From assembly GCA_018666805.1 (NCBI GenBank), contig JABIXB010000115.1:1-48582 (forward strand): DNA of 48,582 nt, written 5' to 3'. Positions 34,351-42,819 of this stretch are shown in pieces. The position numbers were made by a program, and so were the translations under genes. Each line of letters starts with the position of its first letter. Position 1 is the stretch's first letter. The stretch comes from Rhodospirillaceae bacterium (GTDB lineage: Bacteria; Pseudomonadota; Alphaproteobacteria; UBA828). The notes under the pieces are model-generated. The model was not told the origin of the DNA. It was given only the letters and a program-made list of their open reading frames with translations, and did not search any database.

Positions 34351-36215
34351 GAGCCCGCCGCCGCAACAGACGAATCGATTTTAAAAGTTCGCACCCAGGC
34401 ATCGTGGGTCAACAACTGACGCAGCAACTTTGTATGCTTTGCTTTGCCGTCAAGGTGCTCGTCAATGCAGGCGCGCATGCCGTCATGATCGAGAACACCG
34501 AACGACAGCCCGTCGAGGCGCTCCCGGATTGCCAAAAAATGCTCCCGGTAAGAGGGCTCCTCCCGGTAGAGCGCTGTTACATTTTGCCAAGACCCCGTTG
34601 ACTGCACCGCGCTCGGTGCCGCCCGGCGCCGCAAGAGGCGAAGCCGGCGAAGCGCCGCTCGGCCCATCAGCGCCGAGACTTCCAGCCACGGATGCAATCC
34701 CGCACGAAAGCCGGTATTAGCATTGGCCATGCGAAAGGCGGCCGGCGAGAGCCGCTCCAGAGCAAGCTGGGTCATCCGTCCACTGCAGCGCCAGGAAGGC
34801 GGCATGCGGAGATATATATCGAATACTTCATTATCGAATGCCGGCATGCGCAGATCGCCGACCGCACGCACGGCCATCATTCCGGTGAAGGCATAATGTT
34901 TGCTCACCGAATGAAGAATAAAACCGTCCCACGCATTGTAGGGGTCATTGGAATTAAGCCAGGGCGCCAGGGTCTCCTCCATGGTTGCTGCCAAACCGTT
35001 CCACCACGCGGCGCGGCGCCCGCCTTGAACAATCCGCTCAATCGTCGAGCGCGGCGGCCCTTGGCGCAAATTGTCGAGCACATCGGCACCCGTCGGGCGG
35101 CTTGAGATGGAACGCAAAGCCGGTAGCCGTGTGCGCGACCCGGCGATTTCGGCAAAGCGGGCCGGCAGATAATAGCCACGCAGCGTATAGTCGAGCCCGT
35201 GACCGGTAAGAATTGAATCGCAGTGCGTGCCGACATCGGGCAGAAAGGCGGACATCGGCGTGGAGGCAGGGTAAAGGCCGCTTGATTCCATGACCGTCTG
35301 ATCCAAGACCTGCAGCGTGTCCTTGGGCTCAACAATGAGCGCGTGATGCTCGGATTCGAACATACCGGCAAGCTCGCGCGCCAGCGCCAATTCGGGATTG
35401 GCGCCGTAACTCGCCGTGGTCCAGGAACTCATTTTCCCTTTATCGGCCGCCGCCAGAACGATGCGCGAATCAACGCCGCCGGACAGCAGCAAACCGACAT
35501 TTGAACCAGAGGTTTGCCGGGCCAAAGCATTGCGAAAGGCGGTGGCCAACAGCTCGGCGCCTTCGCTCAGGGAAAAATCCGGTGCACGCCATTCCAGCGA
35601 CCAATAGCGACGCTCGCGGCTGCCATGGGCGTCAAACTCCATAATGCAGGCGGCCGGCATGGCGCGCACACCGGCGAGTGGCGTGATGCAACCGATCGTA
35701 CGTTGCATGGTAAACAGCTGGGCCAGCGCATCTGCATCAACGCGGCGTGGCACCCGCGCATCCGCCAACAAGGTGAGCAGTTGGGTGGCAAACACCAGTC
35801 CGTCCGAATTCTGCCAATAATGCAGGGGAAATGTCGCCAACCGATCGGTAATCAAGCTGAGACGATGGGCGCCACCATCATGAACCAGAGCACAAAACTG
35901 CCCATTTACGTCGGCAAGCCGGTCGAGCCGATCGGTCTTGGCCAGTTGCAAAATTAGCTGAGCCGCACTCTCAGGTGCCGATTTATCATCAGCAAACTCT
36001 TCAAGATCGAATATTTCACCGCATAGCATGGCCGTTAATTTACCGTCTCGCGCCACGCTACCGCTACGGCCCGGTCCATGGGCAACACGGCCGAACGCCG
36101 CGCCGTCGCCGGCGATTGTCTCGCAGCTAAAACGATCCGGCACGCTCGCCGCCATGGACGATACATCCGCAATCGCTGCCGATTCGGACCGATAGCTACC
36201 GAACAAACCAATCAT
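34347..36215 (-). CDS. asparagine synthase-like protein lacking the glutaminase nucleophile
   Basis: A 622-residue AsnB homologue with an N-terminal Ntn-hydrolase-like domain and a C-terminal ATP-pyrophosphatase domain. The PP-loop is intact (GLLLSGGVDSRIVLAA, residues ~241-256). The N-terminus reads MIGLFGS, with Ile in place of the Cys2 nucleophile that normally hydrolyses glutamine; the ATG is fixed by its position four bases after the FkbM stop. It may therefore use free ammonia or another amine, as beta-lactam synthetase does, to form an amide on an activated carboxylate. Neighbouring deacetylases and FkbM methyltransferase suggest a glycan substrate. Confidence 0.82.
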   Translation of the reverse strand: MIGLFGSYRSESAAIADVSSMAASVPDRFSCETIAGDGAAFGRVAHGPGRSGSVARDGKLTAMLCGEIFDLEEFADDKSAPESAAQLILQLAKTDRLDRLADVNGQFCALVHDGGAHRLSLITDRLATFPLHYWQNSDGLVFATQLLTLLADARVPRRVDADALAQLFTMQRTIGCITPLAGVRAMPAACIMEFDAHGSRERRYWSLEWRAPDFSLSEGAELLATAFRNALARQTSGSNVGLLLSGGVDSRIVLAAADKGKMSSWTTASYGANPELALARELAGMFESEHHALIVEPKDTLQVLDQTVMESSGLYPASTPMSAFLPDVGTHCDSILTGHGLDYTLRGYYLPARFAEIAGSRTRLPALRSISSRPTGADVLDNLRQGPPRSTIERIVQGGRRAAWWNGLAATMEETLAPWLNSNDPYNAWDGFILHSVSKHYAFTGMMAVRAVGDLRMPAFDNEVFDIYLRMPPSWRCSGRMTQLALERLSPAAFRMANANTGFRAGLHPWLEVSALMGRAALRRLRLLRRRAAPSAVQSTGSWQNVTALYREEPSYREHFLAIRERLDGLSFGVLDHDGMRACIDEHLDGKAKHTKLLRQLLTHDAWVRTFKIDSSVAAAGS

Positions 36216-36219
36216 GTGA

Positions 36220-37194
36220 TCAAACCGGCAGCGCCATGGTGTTATTGCGCGGGCCAATGAATACCTGATAGCCGAGCGCTTCGAGCTGATCCTTGGTGAT
36301 GGCGGAAATTTTTCGCCCGCCGCGCGCGTACCAACCAGCCAGTCGGATACGCGGGCGCAGATTGGTCAAGGTCCGCTCGGCGCCCTTGATTGCTTCCACC
36401 TCGGCACCATTCAATGTCAGACTCAGCATGTCCAATTTTTGAATGCTGTGCGCTTCGACAATCGCATCAATGGTAATCGTCCGGACTCGCTCGACTTCTG
36501 CCCCGATATGCACTTCCGACACAAGTGAATTCGCCTGAGCGAAATCGGATTGCAAATCGAGCTCCGTTTCACTGTCCCACACCGCGCGGTGCAGCACCGT
36601 CACATTTTCGATGCCATTGTGTGACATGTTTCGCGAAAGCAGTGCATGGCACGCACGGTCCGCTTCAACAGCAAACATATGACCATCCACCAGCGCCGGT
36701 GCGATGCGTAATTCACCGAACCCTAAAAACGGCCCGCAATCGATGACAACATCATCCGGTCGGGGCACGAATGCCTGTGATAATTTTTCCCGCGCATCCG
36801 CATCGGCAAGATCGGCAATGGCGTCCTTGTGCTGGCCGTGAAATCCAAACATCGCCTCGGTCGCGAATTCGGCCGGCTTCAGATCAGGGCGCATGTGCGG
36901 ATAGACGTAGCGGTTGAGGCAGTCCTTAACCAGCCTGAAATGGCTGAGCGGAATGCTGGGCGGCAAGGCGCCACGTAAGATCCGATAAACTTCGGCATTC
37001 TTAAGCTCAGTTCGAAATCCGAATAGCCGGAGATTTTCCTGCGCCAATTCGATCCAGGGAGTTCCGTCATCCTCGCCATAGGTGAGGCTCGGGGCCAGCG
37101 CTTCCAGCTCGGCTAACATGCAGGCATAGCGCGCGCGCCAACGCGCCCGGTAGCCTGGCAACAGAAGTTTGATATCGAGTGGCAGGGGAATCAT
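36220..37194 (-). CDS. FkbM family methyltransferase
   Basis: A 324-residue protein with a C-terminal FkbM-type Rossmann domain: VVIDCGPFLGFGELRIAPAL (SAM site), FAVEADRACHALLSRNMSHN, and TITIDAIVEAHSIQKLDMLSL with the conserved D-LSL. The first ~130 residues are a distinct helical region. FkbM proteins usually O-methylate sugars or polyketides. The start follows the sulfotransferase-like stop by 13 bases. Confidence 0.87.
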   Translation of the reverse strand: MIPLPLDIKLLLPGYRARWRARYACMLAELEALAPSLTYGEDDGTPWIELAQENLRLFGFRTELKNAEVYRILRGALPPSIPLSHFRLVKDCLNRYVYPHMRPDLKPAEFATEAMFGFHGQHKDAIADLADADAREKLSQAFVPRPDDVVIDCGPFLGFGELRIAPALVDGHMFAVEADRACHALLSRNMSHNGIENVTVLHRAVWDSETELDLQSDFAQANSLVSEVHIGAEVERVRTITIDAIVEAHSIQKLDMLSLTLNGAEVEAIKGAERTLTNLRPRIRLAGWYARGGRKISAITKDQLEALGYQVFIGPRNNTMALPV

Positions 37195-37207
37195 ATGTTA
37201 TCCATTA

Positions 37208-38098
37208 TCAGGCGTGCAGGCGGGCAGGGTCGTAATCTGAAAAATAGGCAATACGGCGCGTCATATCGGCTGAGAGCCGCGCCGTAAAACGCTCAAACAG
37301 GTCAATATCCTGTCGCGCCACGGCAGTCATGCCGTGGCCCTGGGAAATATTGGTGTTGGCTGGCGGGCGGGCAATGACAGGCGAGTGGGTAAGGCCCAAT
37401 TGATCAAACGCTACGTTAATACGCTCCGAATCGTGCAGATGATCGGTGCGTATTTCGACAGACCGGGTGACGTTATGTGCCTCAACGATTTGATCAAAAC
37501 GCAGATACATTTCGCACCATGCCCAGAGATAAAATTCGCCCGGCGCAAAATCGGCGCTGTCGAGGCGAAGAATATTGCTCGCCTGATCCGGCAAATTATT
37601 GTCGAGACGAAAATTCTTACCGCGATTGAGGAAACTGCGCATGTTCAAGAGCGGATCCCGCACCAAGCGAATCAACGAGAATGACGGCAAGATACGCGCG
37701 AATCCCCGATGCAGACCGCGGGCAAAATATTTGCTCACATCAATATAGATATGCGCGTTATGGCGCGCGAGGATGCGTTCGGCCAGGCGGATGCGGCGGC
37801 GGGCAATTTTCTCAAGGTAAACGTCATCGCCCTGGTCAAAAGCGCTTAGCACCCGGCCACGGCCCAACAGTTCGTGTGTTTCAACAAAGCGCCTTCTGAA
37901 TCTGCGTTCATAATTTCCGAGAAAGCCGGGTAGGCGCCGATTGATGCTCGGCTCCTCAAATGCCGGGTAACAGCCCGGAACATGCTGGCGCAGCAGATTG
38001 GTCAGAGATGCCTGGCCACTGCGCCCAGCTGTCACGGTGAAAATGAATTGCCGTTGTGGCCCATTGCCAGCCATGGCGGACGCCGTCAGCTCGCTCAC
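37208..38098 (-). CDS. sulfotransferase-like protein
   Basis: A 296-residue P-loop protein. The N-terminal loop FTVTAGRSGQASLTNLLRQH (residues ~20-39) resembles the PAPS 5'-phosphosulfate loop of sulfotransferases, with GRSG replacing the more common PRSG. LIRLVRDPLLNMRSFLNRG is a good match to the 3'-phosphate-binding segment. It overlaps the pyruvate kinase-ATP sulfurylase gene by four bases, which strongly supports a PAPS-dependent role. Arginine-rich helices and lack of a signal peptide imply a cytosolic acceptor. Confidence 0.82.
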   Translation of the reverse strand: MSELTASAMAGNGPQRQFIFTVTAGRSGQASLTNLLRQHVPGCYPAFEEPSINRRLPGFLGNYERRFRRRFVETHELLGRGRVLSAFDQGDDVYLEKIARRRIRLAERILARHNAHIYIDVSKYFARGLHRGFARILPSFSLIRLVRDPLLNMRSFLNRGKNFRLDNNLPDQASNILRLDSADFAPGEFYLWAWCEMYLRFDQIVEAHNVTRSVEIRTDHLHDSERINVAFDQLGLTHSPVIARPPANTNISQGHGMTAVARQDIDLFERFTARLSADMTRRIAYFSDYDPARLHA

Positions 38099-40260
38099 GC
38101 GCTGACGATCGGCCGGCCGGCCGCAATTTCAGCGCGCAAATAATCCTGGATAATATCGCGCATGAACCATTCCGGCAGCGGCTCATTCCGGGCGATCGCC
38201 TGGCGTGCCTTGGAGCCGCTGATCGCGGTCGGGACACGCGCCTCACTGGCCGGCACATAGGCGTCCGTGGCCGAATCATAGGCGATTTCATCGAAGAATA
38301 CTGGCGCCACGCCGATATCGCCGAGTTGCTCGAACAATGCCCGGCTCTCTTCCGGCTGATAGAAATCACCGACCCCGGTGTGATCGCGACCAACGATAAA
38401 ATGGCTACAGCCGATATTCTTGCGGCACAGTGCCGTAAACACCGCTTCGCGCGGCCCGCTATAGCGCGGGTAAGTGGCAAAGCTGCCGAGCACGACCTTG
38501 CCGGCGGGATAAAGGTGAAAATCGAGCATGATCTGATAGCTCTTTAAAATAGGGCCGGGCAGGAAATCGCCTTGCTTGCGCGGGCCGATAACGGGACTGA
38601 TATAGAGACCGTCAGCCCGGGTCCCCTCCAGCGCCGCAAGTTGGATATGCTCATGCACCCGGTGCGCAACATTGCGGGTATGAAACCCGACCACCCGGCT
38701 CCACCCTTTGCGCGTAAAGAGAAAGCGCGTCTGTGCCGGTGTCAATTCGAACTGCCGGTACTCGGATGTCAAACGCCGCACCAGGGTGACCGCACCAGCG
38801 ACAAACACATCGCCGCGCCCGGCCAAACCCGCAACGCCTGGATGATCCATCGAATCAGTGCCAAACCAGGGCTGCACAATGCGCTCGAATTCGAGCGGGA
38901 ATATTTCTGAAATATCCAGCACCGCGTAAACCACGCCGGCGGCATTTTCAAGCGCCACACGATCGCCCACACCCGCACCGCCGAGTGCTTGGCGGGAAAG
39001 TTGCAGGGTAATCGGCAATGTCCAGACGGTGCCGTCCGGCAAGCGGTGCGTGGCGAGTACCGATTCAAGCGCCGCACTATCCATAAACCCGATGAGCGGT
39101 GAAAACGTGCCGAGGGCAATCTGCTGGCAATCCATCAGGGCGAGGTCGGAGACGCGAACACGCGGCAATTGCGTATCCGCCTCCGGCGCCATGGCCAAGG
39201 CTTCGCGGTGCACCAGATTTCCGCCATGCGGCTCGACCAACAGCGATGCCGGATCGGCAACATAGTGATCCGGTGTGAGCGTGCTGCCCGCTTCGAACGA
39301 GCGGATCAGCTTGACGATCATACTGGCGCAGGCGATGGGATAGGCGCCGATCGCCGTTTCCGCCGCGAGCACCAGGCCATCGACGCCATCCAACAATGTG
39401 TTGTGCACATCATTAACTTCGGCCCGGGTTGGCGCCGGCGCAACGATCATCGATTCGAGTAGATTGGTCGCGACATAGACCTTGCGCTCAACCGCTTTGG
39501 TGCGGCGCGTAATTTGTTTTTGTAGGGCCGGTATATGCTCGACCGGAAATTCGCGGCTGAGATCTCCCCGGTCGATCAAAATGGCATCCGAGCGCGTCGC
39601 GATTTCCTCGAGATTTTCAACGCCGTTGCGGCACTCGATCTTCGAAATCACCCGCGCAGCGTCGCCGGCGTGGCGGCGAATCTCATCAACATCGCTGGGG
39701 AAATTTGCGAACGACAAAGCAACATGATCGATGCCTTTATCGCGGCCGATTTTCAGCGCTGCGATATCCTTTTCGGTGAGCGGCGGCATGGTCAATGCGC
39801 GCTCCACCGTAACCGCCTTGTTGCTGCCGATTTCGCCGCCATTGAGCACGCGCACCGCCACACCTTCCGCACCGGCCTCGATGACCTGCACTAAAACGGC
39901 ATTAAAATCGATGCTGATAAAATCGCCGATTTCGAGTTCGTCCGGAATATAGGCGGGATAGAGATTAAAGCAGCGCGCATTGCCGGGCGCTCGCGCACGG
40001 GGAATTTGAATTATCTCGTTCTCGGCGATCATTACTTTGCCATCGACAAACGCGCCGGTACGCACTTGCGCACCTTCCGTGTCGAGGCAAACCGGCACAT
40101 CGGTATGGCTGCGAATGGTATCGATGACGTCGCTCACATCAGCCAGCGCCGTGTGCGACAAATTGATGCGAAAGAGTGTCGCGCCCAATTCAGCGAGGCG
40201 CCCAATAACATGCCCATTCATCGATGCCGGGCCGAGCGTACAAAAAATATCTTTGCTCAC
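38095..40260 (-). CDS. fused pyruvate kinase core - ATP sulfurylase
   Basis: A 721-residue fusion. Residues 1-325 match the pyruvate kinase A and B domains: CTLGPAS start, R31/N33/S35 in FRINLSH, D60/T61 in LDTEGAQVRTG, K207/E209 in ISKIEC, D233 in RGDL, T265 in ATNLLES and PTRAEVNDV. All catalytic positions I can place are kept, but the C-terminal allosteric domain is absent. From ~340 to the end it is ATP sulfurylase: PHGG (344), TRNVAHRVHEH (528-538), PREAVF, GRDHTGVGDF (624-633) and SGSKAR. The Sat HxGH-like motif reads FHTRNVAH, differing from the usual QTRNPxH. GTG 40260 is chosen, 11 bases after AAAGGG; a longer frame reaches 40305. Sat makes APS from sulfate and ATP; PK could regenerate ATP from ADP. 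No APS kinase domain is present. Confidence 0.93.
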   Translation of the reverse strand: MSKDIFCTLGPASMNGHVIGRLAELGATLFRINLSHTALADVSDVIDTIRSHTDVPVCLDTEGAQVRTGAFVDGKVMIAENEIIQIPRARAPGNARCFNLYPAYIPDELEIGDFISIDFNAVLVQVIEAGAEGVAVRVLNGGEIGSNKAVTVERALTMPPLTEKDIAALKIGRDKGIDHVALSFANFPSDVDEIRRHAGDAARVISKIECRNGVENLEEIATRSDAILIDRGDLSREFPVEHIPALQKQITRRTKAVERKVYVATNLLESMIVAPAPTRAEVNDVHNTLLDGVDGLVLAAETAIGAYPIACASMIVKLIRSFEAGSTLTPDHYVADPASLLVEPHGGNLVHREALAMAPEADTQLPRVRVSDLALMDCQQIALGTFSPLIGFMDSAALESVLATHRLPDGTVWTLPITLQLSRQALGGAGVGDRVALENAAGVVYAVLDISEIFPLEFERIVQPWFGTDSMDHPGVAGLAGRGDVFVAGAVTLVRRLTSEYRQFELTPAQTRFLFTRKGWSRVVGFHTRNVAHRVHEHIQLAALEGTRADGLYISPVIGPRKQGDFLPGPILKSYQIMLDFHLYPAGKVVLGSFATYPRYSGPREAVFTALCRKNIGCSHFIVGRDHTGVGDFYQPEESRALFEQLGDIGVAPVFFDEIAYDSATDAYVPASEARVPTAISGSKARQAIARNEPLPEWFMRDIIQDYLRAEIAAGRPIVSA

Positions 40261-40276
40261 AGTGTCGAAAACCCTT

Positions 40277-41353
40277 TCATGACTGTTCTGGGTGCTCGCC
40301 AGCAACGTCGTCCCAGCTGATCGCGGTGCCGCGCGCGAGATCGCGGGCGGCGCGTCGGCCGAGAAGCGCCGGCAGATACTTCGGCGCGAGACCGTGGCCC
40401 GGGCGAATTGAGCGTAAGTTTTCCACGCTTAACAATTCGCCCGCCTTGATGTTTTGCACTACATATAATGAGCGGCGAAAATTTAAATTTTCAGCCTCGG
40501 ACGGTGTGCGGCTGAATTCGGGCGAGCCGATCGCGCGCCAGGCGATGCCACAGGCTTCCGCCATATCGGCAAATTCATTCGGTTCGAGCGAGAACCCGGC
40601 ATCGGGGCCGCCATCGGCGCGGCGCAGGGCAACATGCTTCTCCACGATGGCGGCACCGCGTGCCACCGCCGAGATAGCCACTGCGGTGCCCAGGGTATGG
40701 TCCGAGAGGCCCACCACCGCATCGAAGCGCGCCGCCAATTGTTCCATCACCGCGAGATTTGCCTCGTCAGGCGGTGTCGGATAGCCGCTCGTGCAATGCA
40801 GCAGGGCAAGCTCGCTGCAGCCCGCACCGCGCGCCGCATCAACCGCTTCGCTGATCTCTTCCGCCGTCGCCAAGCCAGTCGACATGAGGAGCGGCTTACC
40901 GGTCTGTGCCATGCATTCGATCAGCGGCAGATCGATAAGTTCGAACGACGCCACCTTGTAGGCCGGCGCGCCCAGCTGCTGCAAAAGCGCCACCGCCGTC
41001 GGATCGAACGGGCTGGAGAATATCGTCAGGCCAATTTGCCGCGCTTTTTCAAATAACGCCGCATGCCATTCCCACGGCGTGTGCGCCTCCTGATACAAAT
41101 CATAAAGCGTGCGGCCGGCCCAAGGCCCGCCCTCAATGCGAAAATCAGGGCCGTCATGATCGATGGTAATTGTGGCCGCCGTGTAGGTTTGAATTTTGAC
41201 GGCATCCGCACCGGCCCGGCTTACCGCCTCCATCAGATCGAAGGCGCGTTCGATATCGCCTAGATGATTACCGGATAATTCGGCGATGACATAGGGCGGC
41301 TCACCCGCGCCGATGCGCCGCCCGGCAATGGAAAATTTATTCGCCGTATTCAC
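40277..41353 (-). CDS. pseI: pseudaminic acid synthase (PseI, NeuB family)
   Basis: PseI condenses a 2,4-diacetamido-trideoxy hexose with PEP to form the nonulosonic acid. PYVIAELSGNHLGDIERAF and the RTLYDLYQEAHTPWEWHAAL segment are PseI signatures and distinguish it from sialic or legionaminic synthases; a C-terminal SAF/antifreeze-like domain is present (RSLYVVQNIKAGE, RPGHGLAPKYL). GTG 41353 overlaps the upstream stop as GTGA and gives 358 aa. Substitutions such as GNHLGD for the usual GNHNQ make the exact stereochemistry of the product uncertain. Confidence 0.92.
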   Translation of the reverse strand: MNTANKFSIAGRRIGAGEPPYVIAELSGNHLGDIERAFDLMEAVSRAGADAVKIQTYTAATITIDHDGPDFRIEGGPWAGRTLYDLYQEAHTPWEWHAALFEKARQIGLTIFSSPFDPTAVALLQQLGAPAYKVASFELIDLPLIECMAQTGKPLLMSTGLATAEEISEAVDAARGAGCSELALLHCTSGYPTPPDEANLAVMEQLAARFDAVVGLSDHTLGTAVAISAVARGAAIVEKHVALRRADGGPDAGFSLEPNEFADMAEACGIAWRAIGSPEFSRTPSEAENLNFRRSLYVVQNIKAGELLSVENLRSIRPGHGLAPKYLPALLGRRAARDLARGTAISWDDVAGEHPEQS

Positions 41354-42819
41354 GATAAACCGCGCTGACGAAGCCAACCGCTTTGCTCCGCTTCGCTATA
41401 TCCGGCGCGCTCGAACAAGGATCGGCTGGCAATATTATCGCTCGCGACATGGGCCAATAGATCAGCCTCCGGCACCAACTGATGCAGCAATGTGAGAGTG
41501 ATACCGCCGATGCCGAGGCGAAAGTACGCCGGGTCAACAGCGATCGAAACTTCGTAGCCCTCGGGCAGGCGATCAAGCCGCGCCACCCCGGCGGGGGTTT
41601 CGCCGAGCAGGATCAGATTCATAAAACAGCCGGGGTCATAGAGTTTGCCACGCATCCAGCATGTGTGCTCGGCCTGGCTCGGAATATTTCGATTGCGGGC
41701 AAAACGGCGCGTTTCCGGCTTGCGCTGCAATTCAAGCAAGAGGTCGCTATCCTCCGCGGTCACTGGGCGCAAGCGAACCGCCTGCCCATCGCGCGCGCAC
41801 GGCAATTCGCCAACCGCCTGGCTCACCCGAATCGCACCGATGCCGTCGGCCAAGCGCGACGCCGCGCGGGACATGCGCTCAAGCGCGGCGCTATCGCCGG
41901 CCAGTGCATTGATAGCTTCGACCAGTGCATTTGTTTCCGGCTTGACGATTCGCGCCGCACCGGCAGCCGCTAAGGCCTCGGCGTTGGCTCGCTGATTGTC
42001 GGCAATTACCAGCAAAAGCGTCGGCAGACCAAGAGTGCAGCGCTCCCAACTGCTCATCCCGCCGGCGCCCACCGCAATGTCCGCATCGGCCATTAGTTCG
42101 GCCATATTGTCGACATCGACATGGACCCGTCCGCCGGCGCGCTCGGCCCGCGCCGCGAGACGCTCGCCATCGGGCGTATTCCAGGCCAGTACGAGATCGG
42201 GAGCAAGGCGCAGCGATGCCTGTTCAATGGCATCAAGCACCTTGTCCAATACACCCTTCGGGTTCGTTGCGCCGAGCCCCAGCAAAACGCGTTTGGCAGC
42301 ACCGTCATAATTTCGCGGCAGCAAGCGCTGGCGGGTGGCGGCAAAACCGGGCATCAGCAACGCGTAAGCCGGGCCAAGCAGACACAGGGCGTTATCAGGT
42401 ACACACCCGCGATAGTCATCAGCGCTGCCGCCCGGCGCCATGTCCAATAGAAAGTCACAGTCATGCGCGCGTTCGGCAAGATCATCGATGGCCAGGATTG
42501 TGTCGGCCCAGCCCCGGCAGGACGATGCGTAGCCGGCATCGCGCTCATAATGATCGAGTACGAACAAGCGGCAACCGGCGCGCCAATGCGCGCGCATTTG
42601 AGTGACTTCATCTTGATCGGTCGCCAGAACCACAACCTCATCGAAACGTTCGGCGAGACGCGCCGTCATCGCGGCATTATCCGATGCCGTTGCCCAGGCA
42701 CAGCGCCAACCCACATTGTTAAGGGCAGTGGCGAGGGCCGAACAGCGCATGACATGGCCCCAGCCGATGGTTGAGCCCGCATCGGCACGGAAAACGGCAA
42801 GCGGCGCGTCGGCGTTCAT
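41350..42819 (-). CDS. pseG: PseG-type UDP-sugar hydrolase fused to a GNAT acetyltransferase (PseH-like)
   Basis: A 489-residue fusion. Residues 1-335 are PseG-like GT-B fold: FRADAGSTIGWGHVMRCSAL with catalytic His22, and AVGAGGMSSWERCTLGLPTL for UDP binding. Residues ~345-489 are a GNAT domain (VRLRPVTAEDSDLL, VSIAVDPAYFRLGIGGITL, SLFERAGY), likely the PseH activity that N-acylates the 4-amino sugar. One polypeptide would thus do the last two steps before PseI. It overlaps pseI and the SpsF fusion by four bases each. Confidence 0.9.
   Translation of the reverse strand: MNADAPLAVFRADAGSTIGWGHVMRCSALATALNNVGWRCAWATASDNAAMTARLAERFDEVVVLATDQDEVTQMRAHWRAGCRLFVLDHYERDAGYASSCRGWADTILAIDDLAERAHDCDFLLDMAPGGSADDYRGCVPDNALCLLGPAYALLMPGFAATRQRLLPRNYDGAAKRVLLGLGATNPKGVLDKVLDAIEQASLRLAPDLVLAWNTPDGERLAARAERAGGRVHVDVDNMAELMADADIAVGAGGMSSWERCTLGLPTLLLVIADNQRANAEALAAAGAARIVKPETNALVEAINALAGDSAALERMSRAASRLADGIGAIRVSQAVGELPCARDGQAVRLRPVTAEDSDLLLELQRKPETRRFARNRNIPSQAEHTCWMRGKLYDPGCFMNLILLGETPAGVARLDRLPEGYEVSIAVDPAYFRLGIGGITLTLLHQLVPEADLLAHVASDNIASRSLFERAGYSEAEQSGWLRQRGLS

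Noticed and set aside
38095-40260. Reading the PK-Sat gene as housekeeping pyruvate kinase
   Set aside because: The C-terminal half is clearly ATP sulfurylase, and the PK part lacks the usual C-terminal domain; location in a glycan operon also argues against a central-metabolism role.
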